The position numbers and the translations under genes were made by a program. From the NCBI GenBank assembly GCA_000277445.1, contig AJWJ01000025.1, positions 1 through 64,000 on the forward strand: a stretch of DNA of 64,000 nucleotides, in the 5' to 3' direction. Origin of the DNA: Polysphondylium violaceum (lineage: Eukaryota; Evosea; Eumycetozoa; Dictyosteliales; Dictyosteliaceae). The notes below the pieces were generated by a model that was not told the DNA's origin, ran no database searches, and saw only the letters and a program-made list of their open reading frames with translations. Position 1 is the stretch's first letter. The number at the start of each line of letters is the position of its first letter. Below, one piece after another: positions 1 through 12,100 of this stretch.

Positions 1-166
1 AAAGGAAGGCGCACTTTTTTTCATTGGATTGCAGTGTATTAACGAACGCGTGATTAATATTGAAAGTTTTATAGATTATTTATAAAATACAGTATTGTCA
101 ATATACACACACACATACAACCACATTTTACACATACACACACACATACATATATAACAATCGAAA
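1..166 (+). promoter_or_regulatory. 5' flank of the CCT zeta gene
   Basis: This AT-rich leader holds a GCGC core followed by a T-run close to the left window edge and a CA-rich stretch (about 103-155) just before the start codon. A similar GCGC plus T-run occurs upstream of the primase gene and of the poly-Asn/poly-Gln gene at 41697. No gene is visible in it. That it is the promoter and leader is inferred from position only. Confidence 0.4.
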
Positions 167-2203
167 ATGTTGAGTATGATTAAACAAGCAGGCACTCCTA
201 GTGATGCCAAAAGAGGACAAGCCCTTTTACTTAATATCTCTGCAGGTAAAGGTTTACAAAATGTATTAAAAACAAATCTTGGACCAAAGGGTACCATCAA
301 GATGTTGGTATCTGGTGGTGGTGATATTAAACTCACCAAAGATGGCAGTGTTTTATTACATGATATGGTATGTGTTTTTATATTATCAATCAATCAATTA
401 ACATCTTTGTGCATCCAGTTGATCACAAGTAATAGTAATAGCACAGAAATAGCAGCACAGTAGTAGTGTAATAGAATCAAATAAAGATAAAGCAATGATA
501 ACATTAAATGTGATGTGGATAGATGAATAGATAGAAGATAGATATGATAGGATAGGATAGGATAGGATAAATGATTTACAATGCACTCAACCAATTAATC
601 AGACATCAAAGATAGATACTAACATAGCATATATATTTATAGCAAATTCAACACCCAACAGCAGCATTAATTGCAAGAACAGCTACAGCTCAAGATGATA
701 TCACTGGTGATGGTACAACCACCAATGTAATTACAATTGGAGAACTTTTAAAACAATCTGAACGTTATCTCAGTGAAAATATGCATCCAAGAGTTATTGC
801 CAAAGGATTCGAACTTGCCAAAGACCGTGTTTTACAATTTTTAGAGGAATTTAAATCAAATAAAGATACTTTAGATAGAGAATTATTAATGTCAATTGCC
901 AGAACATCATTAAGAACTAAACTTCCAATGGACATTGCCGATCAATTAACAGAGCACGTCGTCGATGCTCTCTTGTTGATTAAAAAAGATAAAGAAGCAC
1001 TCGATTTATTCATGGTTGAAATCATGACTATGCAACACAAAACAGATGGTTCCTCTCAATTGATTAAAGGTTTGGTTTTGGATCATGGTACACGTCATCC
1101 AGATATGCCAAAGAAACTTACAAACTGTTTTATTTTAACTTGTAACGTTTCATTAGAATATGAAAAAACGTATGTATAAGTAAAATTACTAGTAGTCGTA
1201 GTATAGTAATAGTAGTGTGTTTGGTTATCAATCATACACTACTATCTCTCTACAAACATTGGGATACTAATAATAATAATAATATATACATCTACAATAA
1301 TATAGTGAAGTAAATGCCAATTTCTTATATAAAGATCATCAAACTAGATCAAAAATGATTGATGGTGAACATAAATTAGTAGCACAAAAATGCAGACAAA
1401 TCATTGAATTAAAGAATCACGTTTGTGATACACCAGACAAGAATTTTGTAGTTATTAATCAAAAGGGTATTGATCCAATTTGTTTGGACATGTTTGCCAA
1501 AGCAGGTATTATTGCATTGAGACGTGCCAAACGTAGAAACATGGAACGTCTTACATTGGCATGTGGTGGTACAGCCATGAACTCTGTCGACGATCTCTCA
1601 CCAGACTGTCTTGGTCATGCCGACGTTGTCTATGAACATACATTGGGCGAAGAGAAATACACATTTGTCGAGGGTGTAAAGAATCCATTCTCTTGCACCA
1701 TCTTGATCAAGGGTCCAAATAAACACACCATTGAGCAAATCAAAGACGCCCTCCGTGATGGTCTTCGTGCCGTTAAAAACACCATTGAAGATGGCTGTGT
1801 CATTCCAGGCGGTGGTGCATTCCAAATTGCTGCTTATGCCGATCTCATGAAATTCAAAGACACTGTTGTCGGTCGTACCAAATTGGGTGTTCAAGCCTTT
1901 GCCGACGCTCTCTTGATTGTGCCCAAGACTTTGGCTGAAAATTCAGGTTTTGACTCTATGGATGCCATCATTAGACTCCAAGAAGAGTACTCAAAGGGTC
2001 ACATTGTCGGTCTCGACGTTGTCACTGGCGAACCAATGGATCCATTTAGTGAAGGTATTTTTGATCAATATTCCGTGTTGAAACAAATTTACAGATCCTC
2101 TCCAATCATCGCCTCTCAATTATTATTGGTTGATGAAATTATTAAAGCTGGTAAAGGTCTTAGAGGTAGCTCTGTTCCACCAGGTGAAGAAGGTCCACAA
2201 TAA
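167..2203 (+). CDS. cct6: T-complex protein 1 subunit zeta (CCT6)
   Basis: One of the eight subunits of the cytosolic chaperonin TRiC/CCT, which folds actin, tubulin and many WD40 proteins using ATP. Exons 167-367, 643-1169 and 1306-2203 join in frame to 541 residues, the usual length for this subunit. Both introns are GT-AG. The N-terminal region carries the group II chaperonin ATP-site signature (NLGPKG, then GDGTT about 90 residues in), and the central and C-terminal parts read as CCT zeta throughout, for example [14 protein letters not shown] across the second splice and the glycine motif GGGA. Without splicing the frame closes soon after each exon, so the introns are required. The next gene (2342-4216) is convergent, about 140 bases away. 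Nothing is missing; identification is very secure. Confidence 0.95.
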
Positions 2204-2341
2204 ATTAACTCCAATCCAATACAATCCAATCCACAATGTTTAAGTAAATAAAAAAGAAAAAAAAAAGTAATAATATTATTATACGATAAAAGGGCCTCTG
2301 ATGAATGAGATTGATTGATCGATCAATATCTATATATCTGT

Positions 2342-2631
2342 CTATGCTTTTATTTTTTGTTTTTTAGAGTTTTGTTCAGCATCATTATCTTTTTTAGGTG
2401 ATGGTGATGTCGATGATGTTGATGGTGACCCCGATGATTTTGGTGTTGATACGGTGGATGATGTTGCTGGGGATGATGATGTTGTTGCATTTGTTGTTGT
2501 TGGTTGTGGTTGTGATTGCGACTCTGCTGGTCTTTTAGGTGTGGTAGAGTTGACTGTACTTGCGCTTGTAGTGGTTGTGGTGGTTGTAGTATTAGTATTC
2601 TTCTTTACACCATTACTACTATTACTATTAC

Positions 2632-2713
<82 letters not shown>

Positions 2714-4216
2714 ATCAATGTTAAAGCTATTGGTTGGATAATGGAAACCATATTTTTCTTGAAAAGAGTTTGATAAAAAGGATTGCATAAATAATTTGAA
2801 TAACGAGTCATTGAGAAGATCAGAGGTTGAGGTGGCGGATTCTAGACAACTTGTCAATCTTTCTTTACATGGCGTTACAAAATGTTTGGAGAGAATGTGT
2901 TTTTTAATATCGGATAAGTCATAGGAAAATGTACAATCGGGGTTCAAGATTTTGCCCAAGTGATGGGCAATGTGGAGTCTCTTGAGAGGGTTCTTGGGGT
3001 CGATGGTCTGTTGTTCATCAGAGAGGGTGATCTCTTGGAAACAGATGGTTTGGATAAAGGGGTCTTGATCGATGCCGAGTGCGCATTTGATAAAGTCTTC
3101 AATGAGGATGTTGTTGTCTTGGACAAAGGCTTTCAGTTTACTGTAACCTTGATGCTGGGCATCTTTGATGCAGTAGTATGTGATGCTCTCTATGGTGTTT
3201 TCCTGTGCCTGGTATTTGACATTGGCGTAGCCCTCGTGCAGGTAAAAGGGGATGATGATGTTGTGGTTTTTCGCTGTCACTGGGATAAAGTCGTTGGGCT
3301 CTGTGCTCGAGAAATCGTTGAATGATTGCGCGCTATAGACATTGAGGTTGGCTTCTGCCCTCCAGTTGGAGGCCAATATATAGTCAAATATGTAGGAATA
3401 GAGCCTGGGGTCATCCAGCTTGGTGATAAGGATACCCAGATAAAGCTTTTCTTTGTCGACATTCTCTATGGTGATGATAGAGTTTTTCATTGGGACCAGT
3501 TGTCTATTGTGACCCTTTTTGCCCTTGCTCCCAGGATGCGAGGGTGAGGGTGTAGGTTGGGGCAAGTTTGTGGACTCGGGGGCTGCGGTATTGTGAACTT
3601 TAATTGTGGAGCCAATGGTTTTTGGTACGACCGATGGTCCGGGTGGTGCTGTGGTATTGGTGTTGGTGGTTGTCGCGGTTGGGGGCTTTGCGCTGGGCGG
3701 TTTGGCGGGCAAAGGGGCGGGATACTGGGGTTGGGATATGGTTTCTTCGTATTTTGCTTTACCGTTGCAGTCTTTGCAATCGGATTTCATAAATGTGGCG
3801 ATGGTCATGTAGAGTGATTTCTTGAAAAGAGGGATTTTGTCGCGACACAAGTCAAAGAGGAAATCGTAAAACGACTTTAAGGGTATATGCTCGCCCGTCT
3901 GTTTTCTGTCGTGTTCGTCGGGGTATGACACAATCCTGCAGACATGAACCGCTCGTAAAAAGTTTAAAAAGTTGTCGTTGATCTGTCGGATTGGCAAGCT
4001 GGGGTCCGATCTATAATAGTACTTTAGTACACCTGTCTTTGCTTCAATCTCTGGTTTGATGGACGGCACCATCTTTACGAGTTTAGCCCAATTGATGTCC
4101 TGAGCAAACTGGTTTTTCGTGAGGTCTCTCAGCGAGGGTACCTCGAGCGTAAAGATCTTGCTGTCAACCAAACATTGAACAAGAAGTTCTACAGCGCTAG
4201 TTGGTTGATCTGTCAT
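2342..4216 (-). CDS. unrecognised poly-Asn protein
   Basis: A single uninterrupted frame of 624 residues from an ATG at 4216. I do not recognise the family. Residues 1-160 are a globular, Lys- and Leu-rich region with two CxxC-like cysteines (SDCKDCNG). About 165-235 is Pro/Thr/Ser-rich and probably disordered. About 240-500 is a second globular region rich in aromatic residues, for example YYCIKDAQHQGYSKLKAFV. The tail has a long Asn run encoded by the TTA repeat on the plus strand, then Thr/Ser/Pro-rich and lysine-rich sequence ending KKQKIKA, a possible nuclear signal. There is no signal peptide or membrane span. Codons in the 5' two thirds are noticeably richer in G and C than the tail. 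It is divergent from the NTF2-like gene 618 bases away. Confidence 0.75.
2612..2708. repeat. (TTA)n microsatellite inside a coding region
   Basis: An almost pure trinucleotide tract, interrupted at its left side by a few TAC/TAT variants. On the minus strand it reads AAT codons and gives the poly-Asn run of the 2342-4216 protein. Such coding AAT runs are typical of dictyostelids. On the plus strand it yields meaningless poly-Leu/poly-Ile frames. Confidence 0.9.
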
Positions 4217-4834
4217 TGAGTGTCGTTATATATACAATTATTATCTCTGTGTAGCACTACACTACTACTATTTATATTTCTATAAAATCAAATATGAGTT
4301 TTCTCAAAAAAGTATTTTTCGTTTTTTTTTTTTAATTTTTTTTTTTCATTTTCATTTTTTGTGTTTATTGTTTATTATTTATTATTAACACTCAGAAAAA
4401 GAAAGAGGGTTTCTATATTTATTAAATATGTATATATGTTTTTTATTTTCTCTAAACTTTTTTTATACTTTTGCTGGAATCAGGTGATTAAAATATATAT
4501 TTTATTTTCTCAGTCCCAAAAAGTAAAATAAAAAAAAATATAATTGGAAACAGATAGAATTGATAGTTGTAGAACAAAGCTATTCTCTTTGTTTCTATTA
4601 CTATGGCATTTTATTCGACAATCTGTGTCGGTTGGATTTCTTTTTTAGTAAAAAAATTCGGGAATGTCAAAAAAAGTGGGAAAATGGTTTTTTGGAATTC
4701 TGAGTGTTCTGAGGGAGAAATGCATAAATAAGAGTAAAATTGAAATAAGTTTTTTCATTAAATCAACAACATTCATTATAACAATATCAATATATTAAAT
4801 ATACTTTTAACTCTTTACCAATACCCAATACACA
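4217..4834. other. divergent intergenic region
   Basis: A 618-base spacer between the minus-strand poly-Asn gene and the plus-strand NTF2-like gene. It holds long T-runs (about 4320-4350), A/T-rich stretches and no credible coding frame. It presumably carries both promoters. I see no other structure. Confidence 0.5.
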
Positions 4835-5317
4835 ATGAGCAACATTAAAACCAATCTCGAAGCCATCTTTGAAGGTATCAGACAAAACAAAATTGTAGAA
4901 ACCTTTGAAAAATATTATGACGAAAAGGTATTTATTGTATTTAAAATGGAAACTGTAGTATTGAATATTAACATTTTCAATGATACTAGGTTGTTATGTT
5001 TGAAAAGGGAGATTCTACCAATAGAGTAGGTAAAGAACAAAACCGTGTTGCCGAACAAGGTTTCCAAAGCAATGCCACTATTCACGAACTTAAAATCATC
5101 AAAGTTTTGATTGATGGAAATAATTCTGCCTATGAATCAGAAATGACATTTACTTATGGAGGTCACAAAATCACAAAGACTCAATGGGCTATCCAAGAAT
5201 GTAATTATCTTTTTTTTTTGTAAAATTATTGTTTGTTTCTATCATACTAATTCATTATCTGTTGCACCTCAATTAGGGACACCAAGCGGACTCATTGTCA
5301 AGGAAGAGTTTTTCTAA
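4835..5317 (+). CDS. NTF2/SnoaL-like fold protein
   Basis: Exons 4835-4927, 4990-5200 and 5277-5317 join in frame to 114 residues. The order of features fits the SnoaL-like/NTF2-like alpha+beta barrel: an N-terminal helix (EAIFEGIRQNKIVETFEKYYDEKV), then a strand and loop with GDSTNRVGKEQNRV, then the curved-sheet strands (IHELKIIKVLIDGNNSAYESEM) and a conserved Trp near the C-terminus (KTQWAIQEW). The last exon supplies only 14 codons. Members of this fold act as small-molecule isomerases or binding proteins and the sequence does not choose between these. No signal peptide. Splice sites are canonical, with introns of 62 and 76 bases. Confident gene, moderate confidence in the fold. Confidence 0.75.
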
Positions 5318-5537
5318 ATTAATAACTGTATTATAAACTTTAAAAATAAATCATACGAAAAACAATCTACACCAAATTAATTTGTAATCTCTGTTCTGAA
5401 AAAAATCAAAAAAATCAAAAAAAAAAAAAAATACAAAATAATTACTAATTTAATTTTTGATCTTCACACACTATACATATATTAATAACTACATTCATAG
5501 ATCTAAACATTAGATTTATAAATTATTAGTATATAAA

Positions 5538-7732
5538 ATGAAGACAGTAACATTGGCAACATGCAATTTAAATCAATGGGCTATGGATTTCAAGGGTAAT
5601 CTTGAGAGAATCATAGAGTCAATCAAGATTGCAAAAAATAGAGGGTAATTATCATTATTACTAAATCTATCAAAGTACATACACAGGTATCATAGAGTTA
5701 ATATATTAACGTTATAGTAATCCATAGAGCAAGATATAGATTAGGACCAGAATTGGAAATTCCAGGATATGGTTGTGAAGATCATTTTTTAGAACAAGAT
5801 ACAATGTTGCATTGTTGGCAAAGTTTAGCAACTATTTTATCAGATAGTGAACTTACCAATGATATTATAGTTGATGTTGGTATGCCTGTGTTGCACAAAG
5901 ACGTTAGATATAATTGTAGATTAATATTACACAATCACAAGATTTTGTTAATCTCACCAAAAAAGGCAATGGCTATGGACGGAAACTATAGAGAGAGTAG
6001 ATGGTTCACTGCTTGGATCAAGTCTAGAGTCGTAGAGACATTTTATCTACCAAAGATCATCTCTGATATCTGTGGTCAAGACACATGTGTCATTGGTGAT
6101 GCCATCATATCCACTTTGGACACTGCCATCTCTTCTGAAACATGTGAGGAGCTATTCACACCCAACTCGCCCCATATTCAAATGGGTCTGGATGGTGTAG
6201 AAATCTTTACCAATGGGTCAGGTTCCCATCATCAGATGAGAAAGCTTGACACCCGTGTGGATTTAATCAAGGGTGCCACGAGCAAATCTGGTGGTATCTA
6301 TTTGTATTCCAATCAACAGGGCTGCGACGGTGGTCGTTTGTATTTTGATGGCAGTTGTATGATTATGATCAATGGTGAGTGCGTGGCACAGGGCAGTCAG
6401 TTCTCGCTTCACGATGTCGAGGTTGTTACCGCCACAGTGGATTTGGAAGATGTTCGTTCTGTGAGGGCCTCCTTCCAAGCGCGTTGTGCTCAAGCAAACC
6501 TTACACACGAATTCCCACGTGTTAGATGTCTTTTCCTCTTGACTCACACCGATCTCTTTCATCCACCTTCTCGTCCAGTCTCTATTAGATATCTTCAGCC
6601 CGCCGAAGAGATTGGTTTTGGCCCTGCTTGTTGGCTTTGGGATTACTTGAGAAGATCGGGTCTCAATGGTTACTTTTTACCATTGTCTGGCGGTGCAGAC
6701 AGTGCCGCCGTAGCTGCCATTGTCGCCATCATGTGTCAGTTGGTCATTTTAGATGCATCCAAGGGCGTGCAACAAGTTATCAGAGACGCCAGAAGAGTTG
6801 CAGGCGCACCAGAGGACTACGTTCCAAAGGATGCCAAAGAGTTTGCCAGCAGAATATTTAGAACTGCCTACCTGGGCTCCAAAAACTCGAGTCAAGAGAC
6901 CAGAGATCGTGCCAAACGTATTGCTGCCGACGTCGGTGCCATTCACAAGGAAATGACTATTGACGACACCACAACAGCACTCAACCTCGCATTTGCCCAA
7001 ATAACTACCAAGATTCCTCAATTCAGAAGCAATGGTGGCTCCCCCAGAGAGAATCTTGCTCTCCAAAACATTCAAGCTCGTACAAGAATGGTCCTCTCTT
7101 ATCATTTGGCTACCCTCTTGCTCTGGGAAGAGGGTAGACCTGGATCTCTCTTGGTTTTAGGCTCGGCCAACTGCGATGAGAGTCTTCGTGGCTACATGAC
7201 CAAATACGATTGCTCCAGTGCCGATATCAATCCCATCGGTGGCATGTCCAAGATTGATTTGAAAAGCTTTTTATCATGGGCCGCCAAGAACAGAAACATT
7301 CCATCCATTTTCGACGTACTCAACGCCACCCCCACCGCCGAGCTCGAGCCCATCACAGAGGGCTACGTCCAATCGGATGAGGCCGACATGGGTATGACCT
7401 ATGAGGAGCTCAGTATTTTCGGTAAACTCAGAAAGGTAAATAGATGTGGTCCTGTGTCAATGTTTGAGAGACTAGTTGCCGAGTGGCCAGATAAAGAGCC
7501 CACTCTTATTGCTGAAAAGGTTAAAAAGTTCTTTTACTACTATGCAATCAATAGACACAAGCTCACTGTATTGACACCAGCCTACCATTCTGAAGGCTAC
7601 AGTCCAGATGACAATAGATTTGATCATAGACAATTTTTATATAATCCAAAATGGGAAGTTCAGTTTAATACCATTGATATCATTGTTGACAAATTAAAAC
7701 AAAACTCTTGTTATTTTGAAAATAAAAAATAA
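5538..7732 (+). CDS. nadsyn1: glutamine-dependent NAD(+) synthetase
   Basis: Catalyses the last step of NAD synthesis: ATP-dependent amidation of deamido-NAD with ammonia from glutamine, in the cytosol. Exons 5538-5644 and 5728-7732 (83-base intron) give 703 residues, the length of eukaryotic NADSYN1. The N-terminal nitrilase-fold glutaminase shows the catalytic Glu in [11 protein letters not shown] (about 44) and the Cys in [14 protein letters not shown]. The C-terminal synthetase has the ATP-pyrophosphatase loop [13 protein letters not shown] (about 355) and [28 protein letters not shown], typical of the NAD-binding region. The true start is the ATG at 5538 ([18 protein letters not shown]): the first exon carries conserved strand 1 of the glutaminase, lost if translation starts in exon 2. 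Codon use is AT-rich at both ends and more GC-rich in between. Confidence 0.95.
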
Positions 7733-8121
7733 CTTATATAGTTAATCATCTTTTTTTTTCTCTTTGATTTTCAGATATATCCTTAAAATAGTAAAACTTT
7801 GAAAAATACTAAATCCAAAGAGCAGTTTCTCCAATACATCTTCGAGCCCTATCTCCACTTACATTCCATATTTTTAATTATAACTATGCATTTCGAGTAG
7901 TAGTGCGCATTTAATATAACAATTTTTTGCACGCCATGCCATTACTTGGCTTACTCTTTGCTTTAGTTTTTTTACACTGTCAACAGATCCATCTTATTTT
8001 ATGTGGTGTATCAATGCGATGAAATTTAAATAATTTAAAAAATTCCTAAAATAAAGTGGGTTTGTGTTTATTTTAATGATTCAAACTGTCAAACTATTGG
8101 TGAGGCTGTCTCTGTCAGAGA

Positions 8122-8526
8122 TTACATACCATAATGTGGTATTTCTTGGACATGACCCTTGGGCCAAATATTGATACGATAGTCATTGATGCCATCATCA
8201 TTGAAATCTTCATTTCTGACATCAATTATACAATCACCAAAAGGATAAGATTTGCCTTTTTATTCCAAAGTGAGGTTTTTAACATCTTTTCTTCCACCCC
8301 AAATCTGACTTTCACCTTCATATTTGGCAGGTCCACTGATCATTAGGAAACAGGGAGTAGGATAGATGAGGGGGCTTGGAAGAACATCCTGTAAAAGTGA
8401 TTTTAAAACTAAAGGTTAATATCTATGAAAAAGAGAAAACTAGGTTCTATATATTTACCATTTCCTTTGATCGAATGTAGCATTGCAATGAATTGAAATT
8501 GAAATTGGAACACCTTGTTGACTCAT
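8122..8526 (-). pseudogene. decayed host gene, unknown secreted or calcium-loop-like protein
   Basis: Reading leftwards from an ATG at 8526 (MSQQGVPISISIHCNATF) there is a possible donor (GTAAAT near 8458) and then clearly protein-like sequence: KITFTGCSSKPPHLSY, then in another frame YEGESQIWGGRKDVKNLTLE, then, after an in-frame stop, GKSYPFGDCIIDV, EDFNDDGINDYRI and a natural-looking end HVQEIPHYGM. One frame change and one stop separate the pieces, so as given it cannot make one protein. The Asp/Asn/Gly-rich segment resembles calcium-binding loops of the DxNxDGxxD type. I do not know the family. It could be a living gene with unrecognised introns or sequence errors, but the duplicated, eroded surroundings favour decay. 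Confidence 0.45.
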
Positions 8527-8864
8527 TGTAAATTGCTAAAAAGATTATATGTATTTTAAATATATAATTAAATTTTAAATTATATTTGCTTGATGAATGA
8601 GTACATTGAACTGGTTGTTTAAATAACTTTTGGTTTAGGGTATAAAATTAAATTGAAAAATCCAAAAATAGAAAAGAAATTTGCCAATTCTCACCTCGAG
8701 ATTCTATCACCAATTGACTATACCCTAATTATAGATCAAGTAACCACATTAAAATTTTAATCAAATTCAAATTATCATCATTACCAAAAAAAGTCATTTG
8801 AGCATATATTAAAATGTACTCCTCAAAAAATTGAAAAAACCTATATGACTGTTTTTTAGATGCA

Positions 8865-9000
8865 AACCCCAATTCAATTGGGAAAGTGTGGTGATTGGGG
8901 TTTCTGATAGAGATTACATGACATTATTGCCATTTCTCCAATATGACCCACAAATGGTAATGACACCACCACACATTCCCAATTGAATCTTTGATTGCTA
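8865..9000 (-). repeat. degenerate second copy of the pseudogene 3' end
   Basis: The minus strand here shares GGGTCAT, GAAAT and a run ending ATGTAATCTCT.TCAGA with the 3' end of the gene remnant at about 8080-8170. Both copies place the stop codon at the same point of the shared sequence. This points to an old tandem duplication of the gene, with the rest of this copy lost. The alignment was made by eye and is gapped, so the extent is approximate. Confidence 0.4.
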
Positions 9001-9140
9001 TGAAAATAAAAAAATGTATGTTATTTTAAATTGAGTTTAAAATCGAGGAATAAGATATATATATATATTTATAAATATAATTATTTTTATTTAAATATTC
9101 TTTTTTTTTTTATGTGATGAAAAATAAAAATTAAGCTTGT

Positions 9141-12100
9141 TTAAAGATAATGAGAAATTGATTCCTCAACACCTAAATGAGATTCGATTGTTTTAACGAC
9201 ATCTTGACATAATTGCTCGACTTCAGGTACAGAATCTTCCATCAATTCAGAAATGAAAGGCATAGTTTCTGGTAAAAGTGGCAAGAGTTGTTCACCAAGT
9301 CTCTTGTGAAGAGAGTGAATGACGACAAGAGAGGAATGACGGACCAATGAATAGGGTGATCTGGTCTTCATGAGAATAGTGTGATTCAAATGTTTCCATA
9401 ATAAATCTTGATTAATTGCAACGGCCAATTGAGTGATACATGGTGCAAGATAATTATTGATACGTGTTTTATAGCTTTCGAGTGAACCCATTTGATTTTC
9501 CAATTGATTGGCAAGTGCTGGTAAAACTTGTTCAAACTTTTGTTTGTCTAAAAATCCATCGGTATCATACATAAAACATTTTTCCAATGCTGAAATTACT
9601 AAGCATAAGGTATCTTGATCTTCCATTGATTCTACATTATTACTATTACTACTATTATTACTATTCTTCTTTCTCTTGTTGTTGCTATTATTACCATTTA
9701 TTACAGAAACTGTTTGATTTGAAATTGAAAGTGGAGTTGAACTAAATATATTTAAAAGTTGGTGAATTGATTCGTCCATAAAATAGCCATAATAGGGCAC
9801 AAAAATGGTTTTAAGATTGCTTGCTAGAGAGTTTACAATTTTATAGAAAAACATAATATTATCCTTTGATTTTACCACTGGCGATTTCTTTCCATTGACT
9901 GTTTTTAATTTCTTGTTATCGTGATCTTCTTCGGATTCTTCTTGTTCAACATTTTCATTACTATTATTATTAACATTTAATGCCCAATCTAAAATCTTTA
10001 TAAACAATGGTTTAAATAGATTTTCATTTAATTTCATAACCAATGTCATAAAGCTATTGATTATGTGTTCTTCAACTTTATCTACATTCTTTACACGATT
10101 CTTGTATTTCTTTCTAAATTCAAAACATTGGAGATAAAATTTAAATATGCTCTTGTGGTGGAGGGCAATGTCTTTTGGACCGAGATTAGAAGAAATGTCG
10201 CCAACAAAATCAAAGAGACAAATTAAACTTTGATCGTTTTCAGAGTGGATGGCAAACTCGTAGGCAGAAAACATGGCTGGTAACAAAAGACGAAACTCGA
10301 CGTTTTTGGTGATCAATGTCAAGAGTTTCTTTACTTGGGCAAAGAGTTTGGTAGAGAGTTGTTGGGATGTGTGGCTGGTGAGACGTGGATGCAAGAGTGC
10401 GTTCAAAAGTTGAGGAAGATAGGGACTGAGGAATTTGGAGATCTTGTTCAACATCATCTCCAAGGAAGAGATACAACTAATTTGGAGAAGTGTTCTAGTC
10501 TCGGTTTCTTCGTTGGCGGCATTCTTGTAAGAGCCGGTCAAGGTGTTTAATAAAAGTGGGAAAAATTGTGGAATATATGGAATGGTCTTTGATTGGAGTT
10601 CAGAGCAGAGGGTGGCAATGCAAATCAATGAACTGGAAACAACTTGATGGCTAGAGTGACCCATAGATTTGATAATGATTGGAATTTGGGAAAGGAATTT
10701 AGATGGATGAGAGGTGGCAAAGTTTCTGGCGAGAATTTCAAAACTGAGAAGGGCAGTTTGTTTGTTGGTCTCAGTTTCGTTGTTGTTTTCGATAATCTTG
10801 GAGAAACTGTCGAGAAGTGTAAGGAATTGGACAACGTCTTCACTTGATAAATCATTCTTGATCAAAGTAATCTTTTCGTTAAAGATAACCAATGAACGAC
10901 GACGGACATTGGCATCAGAGTGATTGAGAAGTTGAGTGATGGTTGAGATGAATCCTTGGACACTCAACAATTGACTGTAACGATCCATACATAAATGAAC
11001 GGTGGACAAAAGTTTCTTCATATATTTCTCTTTACCAGTGCCTGAACGGCCAAGGGCTTCCATAGACTCGGTAATCTTTTTGAGGAGGACCAACAAGTTT
11101 TCAAAAGCGACGAGATAATGTTTTTCAACGAGATCTTTTTGCTCTTGGTCCAATTGGAAGGAAAGAGATTCTAAATAAGCTCTTGAACAAAGTCTTTCAC
11201 AAATGAAATCCAATGTATTGACTTGAAGTAAACGGTTATCTTTACTATTGCTCTTTGCCAACAATTGAATGATTTCATTTTCACCTTTGGCATCACTACT
11301 GTTGGTGGTGGCAGATTCTTCATCGGCAACACATAAACCGCTATCGATAGAGATAAAGTTGAGATACTTGGTAATAGAGGCAAGACTAGCAGACATTTCG
11401 ACAACTGGGATTTGATCACAGAGAATAGAGACAAAGTCATTGAATTGGTCCAATTCAGTTTCTTCGTTGGTATCCATGGCATCTTCTTGGTCTTTTAATT
11501 TGTTGGTCATATCACGAAGACCTTGAATCTTTTTAATTAAAATTAAGTAAAAGAGAAGATGGAGTTGTTGGTAATCAACAGACTTGACGACACTATTAAA
11601 GATGGATAGACGATGGTTCTTTGGAATACTGCTAAAGCTGTCGAGGACCAATTTAAAGATGGTGGTGAGGGAAATACCGTGTTGGACAAGAGATGGCAAG
11701 AGCTCTTTGAGGAACTTGGACAAGATCATTAAACTAAAGTTATCATTACCATTGACCAAAATGAATTTCAACATCTTTAAGACTGAATCAAAGAATTTAA
11801 AGATCTTTTGTGGATACTTGGTGGAGAGGAATGATAATAAAAGTAAAGAGTTGTTGGTGGTTTGCAAGTTGTTTGAGTTTTCAACGGCCTTGACAATGGC
11901 ACCAATATCAAACAATGATTCAGCGGTAGAGGCATCAGATTTGTTGACAGTGACAATTTGAGCAATAGAGAGTAAAGCGCTCATGGCCAATTGTTTACAA
12001 TATTCAACGGCGTCTTGGTGATTAGAGTCTAAACGTTTAATAATACCAAAGATTGGTGGAAGAAGGGTCATAACATTGGTGATCTTTGAACTATTGATAC

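Larger units (their letters stand above)
7733..9140. other. 1.4-kb region without an intact gene
   Basis: Between the NAD synthetase stop and the UTP10 stop lies AT-rich DNA with minus-strand coding-like pieces (separate entry) and a degenerate second copy of one of their ends at about 8865-9000. A perfect 10-base inverted repeat TTAGGGTATA (8635-8644) / TATACCCTAA (8719-8728) lies between the copies. The rest, about 7733-8060 and 9010-9140, holds poly-A/T tracts and no gene that I can see. Confidence 0.5.

Noticed and set aside
2454-2773. Poly-Leu and poly-Ile frames on the plus strand
   Set aside because: Translations of the TTA repeat opposite the poly-Asn run of the minus-strand gene.
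2960-3817. Several plus-strand frames of 60-120 codons
   Set aside because: All antisense to the intact 624-residue minus-strand protein, with unnatural Gly/Val/Cys composition.
7733-9140. Possible mobile element
   Set aside because: The 10-base inverted repeat is suggestive, but no transposase, no long terminal repeat and no target duplication were found; the region is better explained by decayed host genes.
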